Below, piece by piece: positions 20,017-32,215 of a stretch of 64,000 nt of DNA (its first letter is position 1; the number at the start of each line of letters is the position of its first letter). The notes beneath the pieces were generated by a model. That model did not search any database and was not told the origin of the DNA. It was given only the letters and a program-made list of their open reading frames with translations. A program made the translations under genes and the position numbers. This DNA comes from Paraburkholderia kirstenboschensis (GTDB lineage: Bacteria > Pseudomonadota > Gammaproteobacteria > Burkholderiales > Burkholderiaceae): the NCBI RefSeq assembly GCF_904848585.1, contig NZ_CAJHCR010000007.1:186001-250000 (forward strand). Reading direction: 5' to 3'.

Positions 20017-20634
20017 CTTCGGCTCTTCACGGTGGAAAATAAAAAAAGAGGACCCACGCGCCGTGGTCGTTTGCGCATGGAGTCGCAGTGTTGAATCCGA
20101 CTTCCCTGCTATGGTCGTCACAGACCGCGGCGCTATGGTTTGTAGTCGCGATGATGAGACTGGCTCCGGACTTCGCTGGGTCAATCCGGCTTGTGTTAGC
20201 GAACTTTGCCGCATGCCCCGGAGCGTCGAATCGTTCAGCATGGGTTCAGCGCACGATCGTATTACGCGGCTCCTGGCACAAGCTCGCGACGCGGCCTTGC
20301 CGCCCTGAAACCCATTTGCAGCAATAGATCGGCAGCCAGACCAAGGTTATCGGGAAAGTAGCGCATTCTCAGAATCGTTGACAACGAACCGCATCGTTCA
20401 TTTCCTCTATGCGTATTAATTCTCCGCTCAAGGCGGATTACAGAGTGCTGCAGGCCTCGTCTAAAGTCGGCTCCGTGTTTGCGATTCTCAGCGATCTACC
20501 CGGTCGTGTCGACTGGACGAAATTAGCCGGTTGTGCGCGTTCAGGCTCTTCACCGAAAGCCGCCGATGGAGCTCTCTCGCTCCAGGCCAACGGCAGCTTT
20601 GTCTAGTGATAAAAGTCGACGCAGGGAAGAAGAA
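20017..20634. other. 618-base gap with possible gene remnants
   Basis: No gene with a convincing start and family match is seen here. On the plus strand, 20088-20327 (TTG start) encodes 79 residues whose first 40 look like one or two membrane helices (LLWSSQTAALWFVVAMM, then APDFAGSIRLVLANFAA). This vaguely recalls the N-terminal membrane region of Burkholderia GGDEF proteins, but nothing of the catalytic domain follows. A second 65-codon frame (20409-20606) has no recognisable features. Confidence 0.35.
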
Positions 20635-21510
20635 TTAGATGCCTTTCAGCGCGGCGCGCACGAAAGAAACGAACCGTGAAGTAACTGGATTTTTCCGCGC
20701 GTCCGCCCACACAAGCCCCACGCGCCATTTCGCTTGCTTTCCGCTGAGGGGCAGGACGGTAGCGTTCCGAAGCAGATGTTGCGCACGTGAGGGCACAAAT
20801 GCGACGCCGACTCCTGCGGCGACAGACGCCAATACAGACTGCACATCATCGGCTTGCTGCGTCACATTAGGTACAAAGCCCTGTTCGCGACACCAGGCGT
20901 CGACTTGAGCAGCAAGTCCAGGCCCGCGCCCACGCCGCAACGCCAGGAAACCCATGTCATTCAGCTTGCCAAAATCGGCAGGAAGACGCACTCGCTCCAG
21001 ACCCGGGGGTAACGCCAGGGCCAGTGTTTCGTCAATCACACGAGCCGACGAAAGACCCTCGACCGACGGCATCCGCATAAAGCCCACATCTAGCTTTCCC
21101 GCCAGAATGCGGCGGGTTTGCTCATCGGAAGACAGGTCGCTCAACGCGATGGCAATGCCCGGATATTGCTGACGGAAGTCGGCAATGATCTGCGGTGCAA
21201 TTGTTAGCACGGACAGGCAAATGCCGATCCGCAGATGTCCGCGCCTGCCGCTGCCTGCCTCCCGCGCACGCGCGAGAATCTCGTCCGCGTCGCCGACGAG
21301 CGCTTGTGCATCGGGCAAGAAGATTTCCCCGAACGGCGTTAGCTCCGCACCATGACGACCCCGTTCGAACAACTTCGCGCCCAAACTCGCCTCTAGTGCG
21401 CCAACCTGTTTGCTCAACGCCGGCTGGCTCATGTGCAGAGCGTCCGCCGCCCGCCCGAAATGACGCAGTTCGACGACGGACAAAAACGTCCTTAACAGCT
21501 TGAGTTCCAT
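20635..21510 (-). CDS. LysR family transcriptional regulator
   Basis: 291 residues with the LysR winged HTH at residues 1-60 (LKLLRTFLSVVELRHFGRAADALHMSQPALSKQVGALE read in pieces) and a periplasmic-binding-protein-like effector domain from ~90. GGGAAG precedes the start. No divergent enzyme gene is evident: the next plus-strand frame is a doubtful 92-codon ORF and the nearest robust gene is the alcohol dehydrogenase on the same strand. Its target may therefore lie elsewhere or be lost, consistent with the decay seen further right. Confidence 0.87.
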   Translation of the reverse strand: MELKLLRTFLSVVELRHFGRAADALHMSQPALSKQVGALEASLGAKLFERGRHGAELTPFGEIFLPDAQALVGDADEILARAREAGSGRRGHLRIGICLSVLTIAPQIIADFRQQYPGIAIALSDLSSDEQTRRILAGKLDVGFMRMPSVEGLSSARVIDETLALALPPGLERVRLPADFGKLNDMGFLALRRGRGPGLAAQVDAWCREQGFVPNVTQQADDVQSVLASVAAGVGVAFVPSRAQHLLRNATVLPLSGKQAKWRVGLVWADARKNPVTSRFVSFVRAALKGI

Positions 21511-21555
21511 TCTTCCCGGTTATCGTATCGATCAAATCATTCATTTTACTAATCG

Positions 21556-21834
21556 ATGTCCGAGTTGTTCAATACGGATATATCTTCCTGCGAGCGACTA
21601 CCAATGGCTTCGACAAACTCCAAGCGTCAACCACGTGGGCCAAGCCTCGCAGATGTCGCAGTAGGCGAGGACACGGGAGAACCTGATTTGGCGCGGCAGT
21701 ATTCGACCAGTCAGGAACGCCGCTCTCGTCGCTCCCGCCTCGCTGACCTCGTCCCGGAAGACGATAGCCATGCCCAGGGTGGGGCGATCGCCATCACCTT
21801 CGCCGTCGTCTCTCGAAAGCGTTGGCCGCGGTGA
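21556..21834 (+). CDS. Doubtful hypothetical ORF
   Basis: A 92-codon frame divergent from the LysR gene, with an Arg/Ser-rich composition. An internal ATG at 21604 would give 76 residues (MASTNSKRQPRGPSLADVA). No domain is recognised and no strong ribosome binding site is seen. The stop lies 23 bases before the convergent end of the alcohol dehydrogenase. It may be spurious or the remnant of a lost LysR target. Confidence 0.2.
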   Translation: MSELFNTDISSCERLPMASTNSKRQPRGPSLADVAVGEDTGEPDLARQYSTSQERRSRRSRLADLVPEDDSHAQGGAIAITFAVVSRKRWPR

Positions 21835-21857
21835 TCGAGACCACCCTACTGGCTCCG

Positions 21858-23006
<1,149 letters not shown>

Positions 23007-23378
23007 AGTTTGCTCCTGAAAAACAGCTTTCAAAGCCTGCGCCGCATGAAGTGCCCGGCCGCCGGCGATGTGTCTGCAAAGCCCGCGGGCAATACCTGCG
23101 GGAGCTTCTCTGGTCTCTCCTTCCAACCCGCTCTGCTTTGTTGGCGGTGCCAATGTCGTTCTGACACACAGCAGATTTCTTCCTTTCAAAAAGGTAAATG
23201 CTTCCTATAGCAGTCCGAACTAAATGGACGAAGTGCTCAAATTGACGTTGTCGTCCAGATCGATCGTGCCGTGTTTTGCTTACTGTGCTCGCCTCGCGTC
23301 ACCCTTATGGGCCGATGCCGGACAGCGAATAGTCGACCGGTGTCGAAACAGGCAGCATGTACTGGTCCCGCCTCCGCG
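23007..23378. other. 372-base intergenic region
   Basis: Between the formaldehyde dehydrogenase-like gene and the Yellow-family gene, both on the minus strand. The frame of the downstream gene stays open upstream for 61 codons but lacks a ribosome binding site and reads as low-quality protein. I see no hairpin with a T-run and no confident promoter. Confidence 0.3.
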
Positions 23379-24509
23379 TCACTGCCGCGCGCGCGTCTCC
23401 TCGATGCGCCACAACTGCGTCTCAAGGCGCGGGCCGGCCTCGGGCTTGAACCAGTTCATGTCCTGGATGTGGGAGCTAGTAACGTAGATGGTCCCGTCGG
23501 ATCCCTCCGAGAATGTATCGGGCCAGCGCAGCCGCTTGTCCTGTACGAGGGTGGTGATGCGATCTCCTTCGCGCACCTTGACTGCATCCTGCTCGATCGC
23601 GCTCAGATAAAGCCTCCCGCGTCTGTCGATCCAAAGACCGTCCGTCGGCTCGGTTTCGGCGACAGGCTCCACACGAGCTTCGAGGTCCTTCTCGGACAAA
23701 CGTGGGTTCTCCAAGGCATCCGTGGTGATGCGATAGAGGGTCCGGCCGGTCAGGGCTTTCCAATAGAGCGTGCGCCCATCGGGAGAAAGCGCGACGCTGT
23801 CAGCGGCGAATTCGACTCCACGCCCGTCGGGCCGGCGCAACTCCTGCCCATCGGTCTTCACCACCACATCCTTTTCAGGCTGGGTGCTCGGGTGGCCGTT
23901 AAGGACCCGTCGAGCCTTGCCCGTCTGTAGATCCACAACAACGAGAGCGCCTTTGGCCCCGGCATCGGTCAGGTAGGCATGTCGCCCATCCGGCGAAAAC
24001 CGCACATCGTTCAGGTAGCTGCCCTGAGGTGCGACCTTTTCGTCGAAGCGGATCACCTGCGTAACTCTGTTCTCCTTCAAATCAATCTTGACCAGCTTGG
24101 GCCCACCCGGCACAATGAATGCTGCGGCTGGCGCGGCCGGATCAACGACCCATAGATTGCCGTGCGCATCGGTCACGACGCTTTGGACGCACACGAAGTG
24201 ATCTCCGGCTGACACCTGGTTCTTCTTGGCATTGCGCCAGGAATTCCACTCGCCATCCGGGTAAGGATTGATCTGGCCGTCGCGCGTCACCTCGGCAACG
24301 GAGATCGGCGCATCCTCTGTCCACCGCGGGAAGTTGACGAAGATGCGTCCATCCGTCGAAACGGTCACTCCTGTCACCTGGTGCTCAAAGCTGGCGACCT
24401 GCTGCAGTTGCGCTGTGCCCTGAGATGGACCGGCGCGATGCTGTGCGAGGCCCGGATGGGCAAGGAGCATCATCGCCACTGCGGCGGACGCGGCTGCGAA
24501 TCTGGTCAT
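23379..24509 (-). CDS. Secreted major royal jelly / Yellow family protein
   Basis: 376 residues with a Sec signal peptide (RFAAASAAVAMMLLAHPGLAQ, cleavage near residue 22), so periplasmic or extracellular. The body reads as a six-bladed beta-propeller of the MRJP/Yellow family: NFPRWTED near residue 60, LWVVDPA near 120, YLNDVRFSPDGRHAYLTDAG near 165, and the C-terminal blade SEGSDGTIYVTSS. GAGGAGG precedes the ATG by 6 bases. Bacterial members are usually annotated as L-dopachrome tautomerase-related or lactonase-like; the real substrate is unknown. It sits between two alcohol-dehydrogenase genes, one degraded. Confidence 0.82.
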   Translation of the reverse strand: MTRFAAASAAVAMMLLAHPGLAQHRAGPSQGTAQLQQVASFEHQVTGVTVSTDGRIFVNFPRWTEDAPISVAEVTRDGQINPYPDGEWNSWRNAKKNQVSAGDHFVCVQSVVTDAHGNLWVVDPAAPAAAFIVPGGPKLVKIDLKENRVTQVIRFDEKVAPQGSYLNDVRFSPDGRHAYLTDAGAKGALVVVDLQTGKARRVLNGHPSTQPEKDVVVKTDGQELRRPDGRGVEFAADSVALSPDGRTLYWKALTGRTLYRITTDALENPRLSEKDLEARVEPVAETEPTDGLWIDRRGRLYLSAIEQDAVKVREGDRITTLVQDKRLRWPDTFSEGSDGTIYVTSSHIQDMNWFKPEAGPRLETQLWRIEETRARQ

Positions 24510-24552
24510 GCTTACCTCCTCTACACGGCGGGCTTGCTATGGACGGCAACCT

Positions 24553-25087
24553 TTACGGCGCGAACACCCCGTGCACACAGCCGTCTGTCTTCTGTTTGAA
24601 CATGTCGTAGCCGCGCGGCGCGTCCTCGAGCAAGAAGCGGTGCGTGGCAAGGTAGGCGGGGTTTTGGTCGCCCTTGTAGGCGTGCGCAAGGAGCCGGGAG
24701 CGTGACGCCCTTGCCGCAGGCCATGATGGCCTCGCGGAGCAGCGCCTGCAGCTCGGGCTCGAGATGCGTGTTGTCGCTCAGCGAGTAAAGGTCGTGCTGG
24801 CAATACCAGCATTGGCCGCAAACAATCAATGAGGGAATCGCGACACGGTCACCGTTCGCTACGCGCTCCACTTCGGGGCCGATATCGTCGATCACGCCTA
24901 TGAACTGGTGGCCGATTACGTCGCCGGGCTTCATGGTGGGGATATAGCCGTCGATGAAGCGCAGATCCGAGCCGCATGTCGCGGACAGGCTGACGCGCAG
25001 AATGGCGGCGTGGGGGTCGACGATCTCAAGATCGCCGACCGTGCCAGCGCGCAGGTCGTTCACGCCATTCCAGTGAAGTGCTCGCAT
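24553..25087 (-). pseudogene. Zinc-dependent alcohol dehydrogenase pseudogene with two internal deletions
   Basis: The first ~112 codons are a clean medium-chain dehydrogenase N-terminus (ATCGSDLRFIDGYIPTMKPGD, zinc-cysteine cluster CGQCWYCQHDLYSL). The reading then jumps directly to LLREAIMACGKG, which in intact homologues lies roughly 180 residues later, so the nucleotide-binding fold is missing. After KGVTL the frame shifts, and a second deletion joins it to the true C-terminus in another frame (LLAHAYKGDQNPAYLATHRF, then DMFKQKTDGCVHGVFAP and TAA at 24553-24555). The open frame as it stands would end at 24521 with a nonsense tail. The product cannot be a functional dehydrogenase. Confidence 0.88.
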
Positions 25088-25099
25088 GTCCTGATCGCC

Positions 25100-25475
25100 T
25101 TAGCGCGTGTCGGCGCGAGCAGCGGGCTGACGCACAGTGGTCGGAATCTCACCGGCTTCGACGAGGCCCTTGAAGCGCCGCAGCGCCCCGTCGGCGGCCA
25201 AGTCCAAGGGCGTGGTTCCGGGGAGTTTTAAGGACCGTGTCGGCAAACGCGCAACGGGGCGCGTCGAAGCGAAAGCGCAGGGTGTCGACGGTGCCGCGAT
25301 CCGCAGGGGCGGGGTGGAAGCCCACCGATCCCTCGTTCGGAATCGTGGCGCCGAGGAGCGAGCGCCAACTGATGCCCTCGTCCGGCCGGTCCACGGTCTC
25401 AGAGTCCCATTCGTAGCCGCGGCCGAGCGGCCCCTCATGATGGCCGCGGCAGTGAGCGCGATGGGAATCCAACAA
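25100..25475 (-). pseudogene. SRPBCC/START-domain (cyclase/dehydrase-like) pseudogene
   Basis: Fragments in two frames rebuild the C-terminal half of an SRPBCC protein: EWDSETVDRPDEGISWRSL, GSVGFHPAPADRGTV, then in another frame DGALRRFKGLVEAGEIPTT and a stop at 25100. Intact homologues carry the same order (W.SLPGA, GSVRF.PAPGGRGT, LRRFK...ETGEIPTT). The 5' half is not readable as a continuous protein. It lies 12 bases upstream of the alcohol dehydrogenase pseudogene on the same strand, and SRPBCC/alcohol-dehydrogenase pairs are common, so an entire operon has decayed. Bases 25476-25914 hold no further recognisable gene. Confidence 0.7.
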
Positions 25476-25914
25476 AGGCTTTCAATCGGCCTACCGGCCG
25501 AGGCATCCGAAGAACGGCGGCCGCGCCGCGATGTTTCGCCCCGTCGCAAAGCCGCAATGCAGCTTGCCATAATCAACCCTTGCCCGGTTACTGCCCGCGA
25601 CGCGGACCGGCCGTGCGACCGGTGCGCTTACAGATGTTCGTGACGCTTCGAACCCGCATTCGGGATGCGCTTGAGTCACGGAACTGCGCTATGGGTTGTA
25701 TCCGGCGAACGGTCCGCGCGCTCCGCACCCCTCATCGTAGGACAGTATTGCGTGCTCCGTTCGAGCCCTTTTGCGGTCGTAACCGGCCGAGTTGGATCGG
25801 GAAGGCCAATTCGACGACAGTGACAGCAGCCATCGCGACGCGAATAGCGCCTTTCGATCGAGTGCTGATAGTGTCCACGCTGGCGTCATGCAGCACCCTC
25901 CCTCGCATATTTGC

Positions 25915-25943
25915 TTGACACCTAAACTATCTAGGCCTAAATT
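25915..25943 (+). promoter_or_regulatory. Sigma-70 promoter of the aryl-CoA operon with overlapping palindrome
   Basis: TTGACA at 25915-25920, a 17-base spacer and TAAATT at 25938-25943 make a near-consensus promoter 35 bases before the ATG. The 8-bp palindrome TAGGCCTA (25932-25939), extendable with one mismatch to 25929-25942, overlaps the -10 element, and CCTAAA occurs twice (25921 and 25936). These are good candidates for the binding site of the MarR protein encoded in the operon. Confidence 0.65.
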
Positions 25944-25977
25944 AATCCCACCAGCAAAGTTCACAGTGGGGACCAGC

Positions 25978-28346
<2,369 letters not shown>

Positions 28347-28350
<4 letters not shown>

Positions 28351-29120
28351 ACTCGATTCAATCCTCCCTCGCGGGACAACATGCCGTTGTCACCGGTGGC
28401 GGAAGCGGCATCGGCGCGGCCATTGCCGAAGCGCTGCTGCACGCCGGCGCGCGCGTTACGCTAATGGGCCGCAATTTGGAGCGGCTAGAAACTCAGCGTG
28501 AAAAATGCAGAGCATGGGGCGACGTTGCATGCGTTACGGTCGATGTCACGCAAGAAGAGTCCGTTGCAAAAGCATTCAACGAAGCGGGCGCCGTCGACAT
28601 ACTCATCAACAACGCGGGCCAGGCACAAGCCGCGCCGTTCACGCATACCGACATGACGCTATGGCAGCGCATGCTCGACGTGAACCTCACCGGCGTTTTC
28701 CTCGGCACGCGCGCCGTGCTGCCGGGCATGCTCGAACGCAGACATGGGCGCATCGTCAATGTGGCGAGTACGGCGGGTCAAATTGGCTATGCGTATGTCG
28801 CCGCATATTGCGCAGCAAAGCACGGCGTGATCGGCCTCACGCGCTCGCTCGCGCTTGAAGTCGCCACGAAGGGCGTGACGGTCAACGCCGTTTGCCCCGG
28901 CTATACCGAGACCGAACTGCTGCACGCGTCGCTCCAGCAAATCACCAGCAAGACGTCGCGCACGGAAGAGCAGGCGCGCGAAAGCCTGCTTCGCTCGAAT
29001 CCGCAGCATCGCTTTGTTAGTCCGGAACAGGTTGCCAATGCCGTGCTGTGGCTGTGTCAACCGGGTTCCGATGCAATCACGGGGCAATCCGTTTCCATCT
29101 CCGGTGGAGAAGTAATGTGA
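28347..29120 (+). CDS. SDR family 3-hydroxyacyl-CoA dehydrogenase-like enzyme
   Basis: A 257-residue SDR starting with GTG inside the GTGA overlap with the monooxygenase gene. It has GGGSGIG near residue 15, NNAG near 90, and the catalytic set S141, Y154 and K158 (YCAAK). In the operon it is placed to oxidise a ring or open-chain 3-hydroxyacyl-CoA intermediate after hydration. It ends in a second GTGA overlap with the MarR gene. Confidence 0.83.
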
Positions 29121-29689
29121 CCAGGTCAGCCAACGTCAAGAAGATTGCAGCAAACGATGCAAAGGCAGCAGAAGCGAAAGCGCACCGCAAAGGCGTTGCG
29201 AAGCCTGCGGAGAACGTCGTGGATCTGGAAATGAGCACCGGCGCGGACAGTCACATGGGGTTGCGCTTGTGGCTGCGCATGCTGACCACGACGAACCTCG
29301 TGCAAGCCGAACTGCGCAAGCGTCTGCGTAACGAATTCGACACTACACTGCCGCGTTTCGACCTGATGGCCCAACTCGAGCGTCATCCAGAAGGACTCAA
29401 GATGACGGAACTGTCCCGACGCCTGATGGTGACGGGCGGCAACGTGACCGGCATTACTGATCAGCTCGAGAAAGAAGGTTTGGTCTCGCGCGATACCGAC
29501 CCCAACGATCGCCGTTCGATCAGCGTATGCCTTACGCCCGCAGGCCGCAAAGCGTTCGACAGGATGGCGGTCGCGCATGAGCAATGGGTCGTTGAACTAT
29601 TCGGCGGGCTCAGTCTCGAGGAAAAGTCGCGTACGCATCAGCGGCTCGGGAAATTGAAGAAACATCTGCTGGACAGTTTGAAAGACTAA
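29117..29689 (+). CDS. MarR family regulator of the aryl-CoA operon
   Basis: 190 residues from the GTG at 29117, which overlaps the SDR stop (GTGA) and has GGTGGAGAA about 8 bases upstream. Upstream in-frame starts would lie deep in the SDR gene. The winged HTH is at ~100-165 (MTELSRRLMVTGGNVTGITDQLEKEGLV with the wing R-D-T-D-P-N-D-R-R-S). An unusual ~45-residue Lys/Ala-rich N-terminal extension precedes the first dimer helix. MarR proteins in aromatic operons usually respond to the aryl-CoA thioester, so autorepression at the palindrome near 25935 is likely. Confidence 0.85.
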   Translation: MTRSANVKKIAANDAKAAEAKAHRKGVAKPAENVVDLEMSTGADSHMGLRLWLRMLTTTNLVQAELRKRLRNEFDTTLPRFDLMAQLERHPEGLKMTELSRRLMVTGGNVTGITDQLEKEGLVSRDTDPNDRRSISVCLTPAGRKAFDRMAVAHEQWVVELFGGLSLEEKSRTHQRLGKLKKHLLDSLKD

Positions 29690-29713
29690 CGCCCAGCGAC
29701 AGGAGACACAAAC

Positions 29714-30565
29714 ATGCCACATTCAAATGCCGACGCGCTGTTGGCCGGTAATCGCCTGACGCTCGCAGGTTACGAAGCGCAGCACTTCGGCTGGTCGGTC
29801 GCGAACAAAGTCGCGACCATCACGTTGAACCGGCCGGAGCGCAAAAATCCGCTTACTTTCGAATCGTATGCCGAGTTGCGCGATCTGTTCCGCCAGCTCA
29901 CGTATGCGACGGACGTGAAGGCCGTTGTGATCCACGGCGCGGGCGAAAACTTCTGCTCGGGCGGCGACGTGCACGACATCATCGCACCGCTGATCGATCT
30001 GCCGATGCCTGAACTGCTCCTCTTCACGCGCATGACAGGCGACCTTGTCAAAGCTATGCGCCATTGTCCGCAGCCGGTGATTGCAGCGGTCGACGGCGTA
30101 TGCGCCGGCGCGGGCGCGATTCTCGCGATGGCCTCAGACATGCGTCTCGGCACTGCACGCAGCAAGCTCGCGTTTCTGTTTTCGCGCGTCGGCCTCGCGG
30201 GTTGCGATATGGGCGCGTGCTCCATCCTGCCGCGCATCATCGGTCAAGGGCGCGCCGCCGAACTGCTCTTCACGGGACGCTCCGCTAGCGGCGACGAAGG
30301 CTATGCATGGGGCTTCTATAACCGGCTTTGCGAGCCTTCTGCGCTTCTCGAGGACACGCAACAGCTTGCCGCCGATTTCGCCGCCGGTCCGACCTTCGCG
30401 CACGGCATCACCAAGAAGATGCTGCACCAGGAATGGAGCATGAGCATCGACGAAGCGATTGAATCCGAAGCGCAGGCTCAAGCCATTTGCATGAGCACTC
30501 GCGATTTCGAGCGCGCTTATCAGGCGTTCGCCGCGAAGTCGCGCCCCGTGTTCGAGGGAGACTGA
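29714..30565 (+). CDS. Enoyl-CoA hydratase/isomerase family protein
   Basis: 283 residues of the crotonase fold. The oxyanion-hole segments are FCSGGDVHD (near residue 80) and ACSILPRIIGQGRAAELLFTGR near 160, with VDGVCAGAGAILAMASD near 125. AGGAG precedes the start by about 8 bases. In the cluster it would hydrate or cleave a cyclic or open-chain enoyl-CoA produced from reduced aminobenzoyl-CoA. It is followed by the dehydrogenase gene with one base between stop and TTG start. Confidence 0.85.
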   Translation: MPHSNADALLAGNRLTLAGYEAQHFGWSVANKVATITLNRPERKNPLTFESYAELRDLFRQLTYATDVKAVVIHGAGENFCSGGDVHDIIAPLIDLPMPELLLFTRMTGDLVKAMRHCPQPVIAAVDGVCAGAGAILAMASDMRLGTARSKLAFLFSRVGLAGCDMGACSILPRIIGQGRAAELLFTGRSASGDEGYAWGFYNRLCEPSALLEDTQQLAADFAAGPTFAHGITKKMLHQEWSMSIDEAIESEAQAQAICMSTRDFERAYQAFAAKSRPVFEGD

Positions 30566-30566
30566 G

Positions 30567-31775
30567 TTGAGCGAAGAAAGAAAAGTGGATCTGCACAGTG
30601 CGCTCGCGTGGCCTTTTTTCGAACCACGTCATCGCGAACTGGCTGCGGGTATCGAAGCGTGGTGTCAGGCGAATTTATCGCACGTTGAACACGGCGATGT
30701 GGATTCCACCTGTCGTCAACTGGTGCGCGAACTCGGCACTGCCGGCTGGTTGAAATATGGCGTGGGCGGCGTGGGCTATGGCGGCCACGGCGACACGATC
30801 GACACGCGCGCCGTCTGTCTGCTGCGCGAAACGCTAGCCAGGCATTCGGGCCTCGCCGACTTTGCTCTCGCGATGCAAGGGCTTGGCTCCGGCGCGATCT
30901 CGCTCGGCGGCACGCATGAACAGAAAACGCGCTACTTGCCGCGCGTGGCGAACGGCACCGCAATTGCGGCGTTCGCGTTGTCAGAACCGGAAGCCGGATC
31001 GGACGTCGCTGCCATGTCGCTCGCTGCGCGCGAAGACGGTGACGTCTATGTGCTCGACGGCGACAAGACGTGGATCTCGAACGGTGGCATCGCCGATTTC
31101 TACGTGGTCTTTGCACGCACCGGAGAAGCGCCGGGCGCACGCGGCATAAGCGCGTTCATTGTCGATGCGGATACGCCGGGACTGGAAATCGCCGAACGCA
31201 TCGACGTCATTGCGCCACATCCCCTTGCGCGCCTGCATTTCGCAGGGGCACGCGTGCCGCGCAGCCAGATGCTCGGCGCACCCGGCGAAGGCTTCAAGCT
31301 CGCAATGCGCACGCTCGATATCTTCCGCACTTCCGTGGCGGCTGCCTCGCTCGGCTTCGCGCGACATGCAATGGCCGAGGGACTGGCACGAGCGGCATCG
31401 CGCAAAATGTTCGGCCAGACCCTGGGCGATTTTCAACTGACGCAAGCGAAGCTCGCGCAAATGGCGTTGACCATAGACAGTAGTGCGCTGCTCGTCTATC
31501 GCGCGGCATGGTTGCGCGATCAGGGCGAAAGCGTGACCCGCGAAGCAGCCATGGCCAAGTGGCACGCAAGCGAAGGCGCGCAGCAGGTGATCGACGCCGC
31601 CGTTCAACTTTACGGCGGCATGGGTGTGCAAAGCGGCGTCGCCGTCGAAATGCTGTACCGCGAGATTCGCGCGCTGCGTATCTACGAAGGTGCGACGGAA
31701 GTGCAGCAATTGATCGTGGGCCGCGATCTGTTGAAAGAGCATGCGGCGGCAAGCGCTGGAGAACAAGCGAAATGA
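30567..31775 (+). CDS. Acyl-CoA dehydrogenase
   Basis: A 402-residue FAD-dependent acyl-CoA dehydrogenase: AFALSEPEAGSDVAAMS near residue 136, WISNGG near 169, and a C-terminal IYEGATEVQQLIVGRDLL with the usual catalytic-glutamate region. The start is TTG, 1 base after the hydratase TGA, with GGGAG before it; the first in-frame ATG is far inside the domain, so TTG is required. It ends in an ATGA overlap with the thioesterase gene. It likely dehydrogenates an alicyclic or dicarboxylic acyl-CoA intermediate. Confidence 0.86.
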   Translation: MSEERKVDLHSALAWPFFEPRHRELAAGIEAWCQANLSHVEHGDVDSTCRQLVRELGTAGWLKYGVGGVGYGGHGDTIDTRAVCLLRETLARHSGLADFALAMQGLGSGAISLGGTHEQKTRYLPRVANGTAIAAFALSEPEAGSDVAAMSLAAREDGDVYVLDGDKTWISNGGIADFYVVFARTGEAPGARGISAFIVDADTPGLEIAERIDVIAPHPLARLHFAGARVPRSQMLGAPGEGFKLAMRTLDIFRTSVAAASLGFARHAMAEGLARAASRKMFGQTLGDFQLTQAKLAQMALTIDSSALLVYRAAWLRDQGESVTREAAMAKWHASEGAQQVIDAAVQLYGGMGVQSGVAVEMLYREIRALRIYEGATEVQQLIVGRDLLKEHAAASAGEQAK

Positions 31776-32215
31776 CCACGCACTTCGAAAGGCCCATACG
31801 TATCCGCTTTTCTCACTGCGACCCTGCGGGCATCGTGTTCTTTCCGCAATATCTGGTGATGACCAATGCCCTCGTGGAGGACTGGTTCAACGAGGGTTTG
31901 CATGTCGACTACGCGCAGATGATCAGCCAGCGCCGGATCGGCCTGCCGATCGTCAAACTGGAGTGCGAGTTTTCGCGGCCCAGTCAGATGGGCGAAACAA
32001 TCATGCTGACGCTAACCGTTTCCGCAATTGGCCGGCGCTCGATCACCATCGACATTCTCGGTCACTGCAACGGCGAGGTACGGTTTCGAGCAAAGCAGGT
32101 GCTAGTGACAACCTCGCTGGAAAGCGGCCGTTCGATCGACATTCCTACCGACATCGCCAATGCACTGGCGAGATTCGCTCCACAGTCCGAATTCAGCGAG
32201 GCGCAACGCACATGA
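31772..32215 (+). CDS. Hotdog-fold acyl-CoA thioesterase (4-hydroxybenzoyl-CoA thioesterase family)
   Basis: 147 residues. The ATG at 31772 overlaps the dehydrogenase stop (ATGA). The N-terminus IRFSHCDPAGIVFFPQY contains the catalytic-Asp motif of 4HBT thioesterases. In the 2-aminobenzoate cluster such an enzyme may release CoA from dead-end thioesters or from the ring-cleaved product. It ends with another ATGA overlap into ridA. Confidence 0.85.
   Translation: MTTHFERPIRIRFSHCDPAGIVFFPQYLVMTNALVEDWFNEGLHVDYAQMISQRRIGLPIVKLECEFSRPSQMGETIMLTLTVSAIGRRSITIDILGHCNGEVRFRAKQVLVTTSLESGRSIDIPTDIANALARFAPQSEFSEAQRT

Noticed and set aside
21556..21834. LacI-type regulator fragment (LADVA near the N-terminus)
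   Set aside because: Only five residues resemble the LacI start and no recognition helix follows.
25792..25977. N-terminal extension of the monooxygenase/reductase frame
   Set aside because: It crosses the promoter, lacks a ribosome binding site and would place 62 residues before the FAD motif that normally begins at residue ~6.
31508..31771. Long upstream extension of the thioesterase frame
   Set aside because: It lies inside the acyl-CoA dehydrogenase gene; the ATG in the ATGA overlap gives the expected hotdog start.
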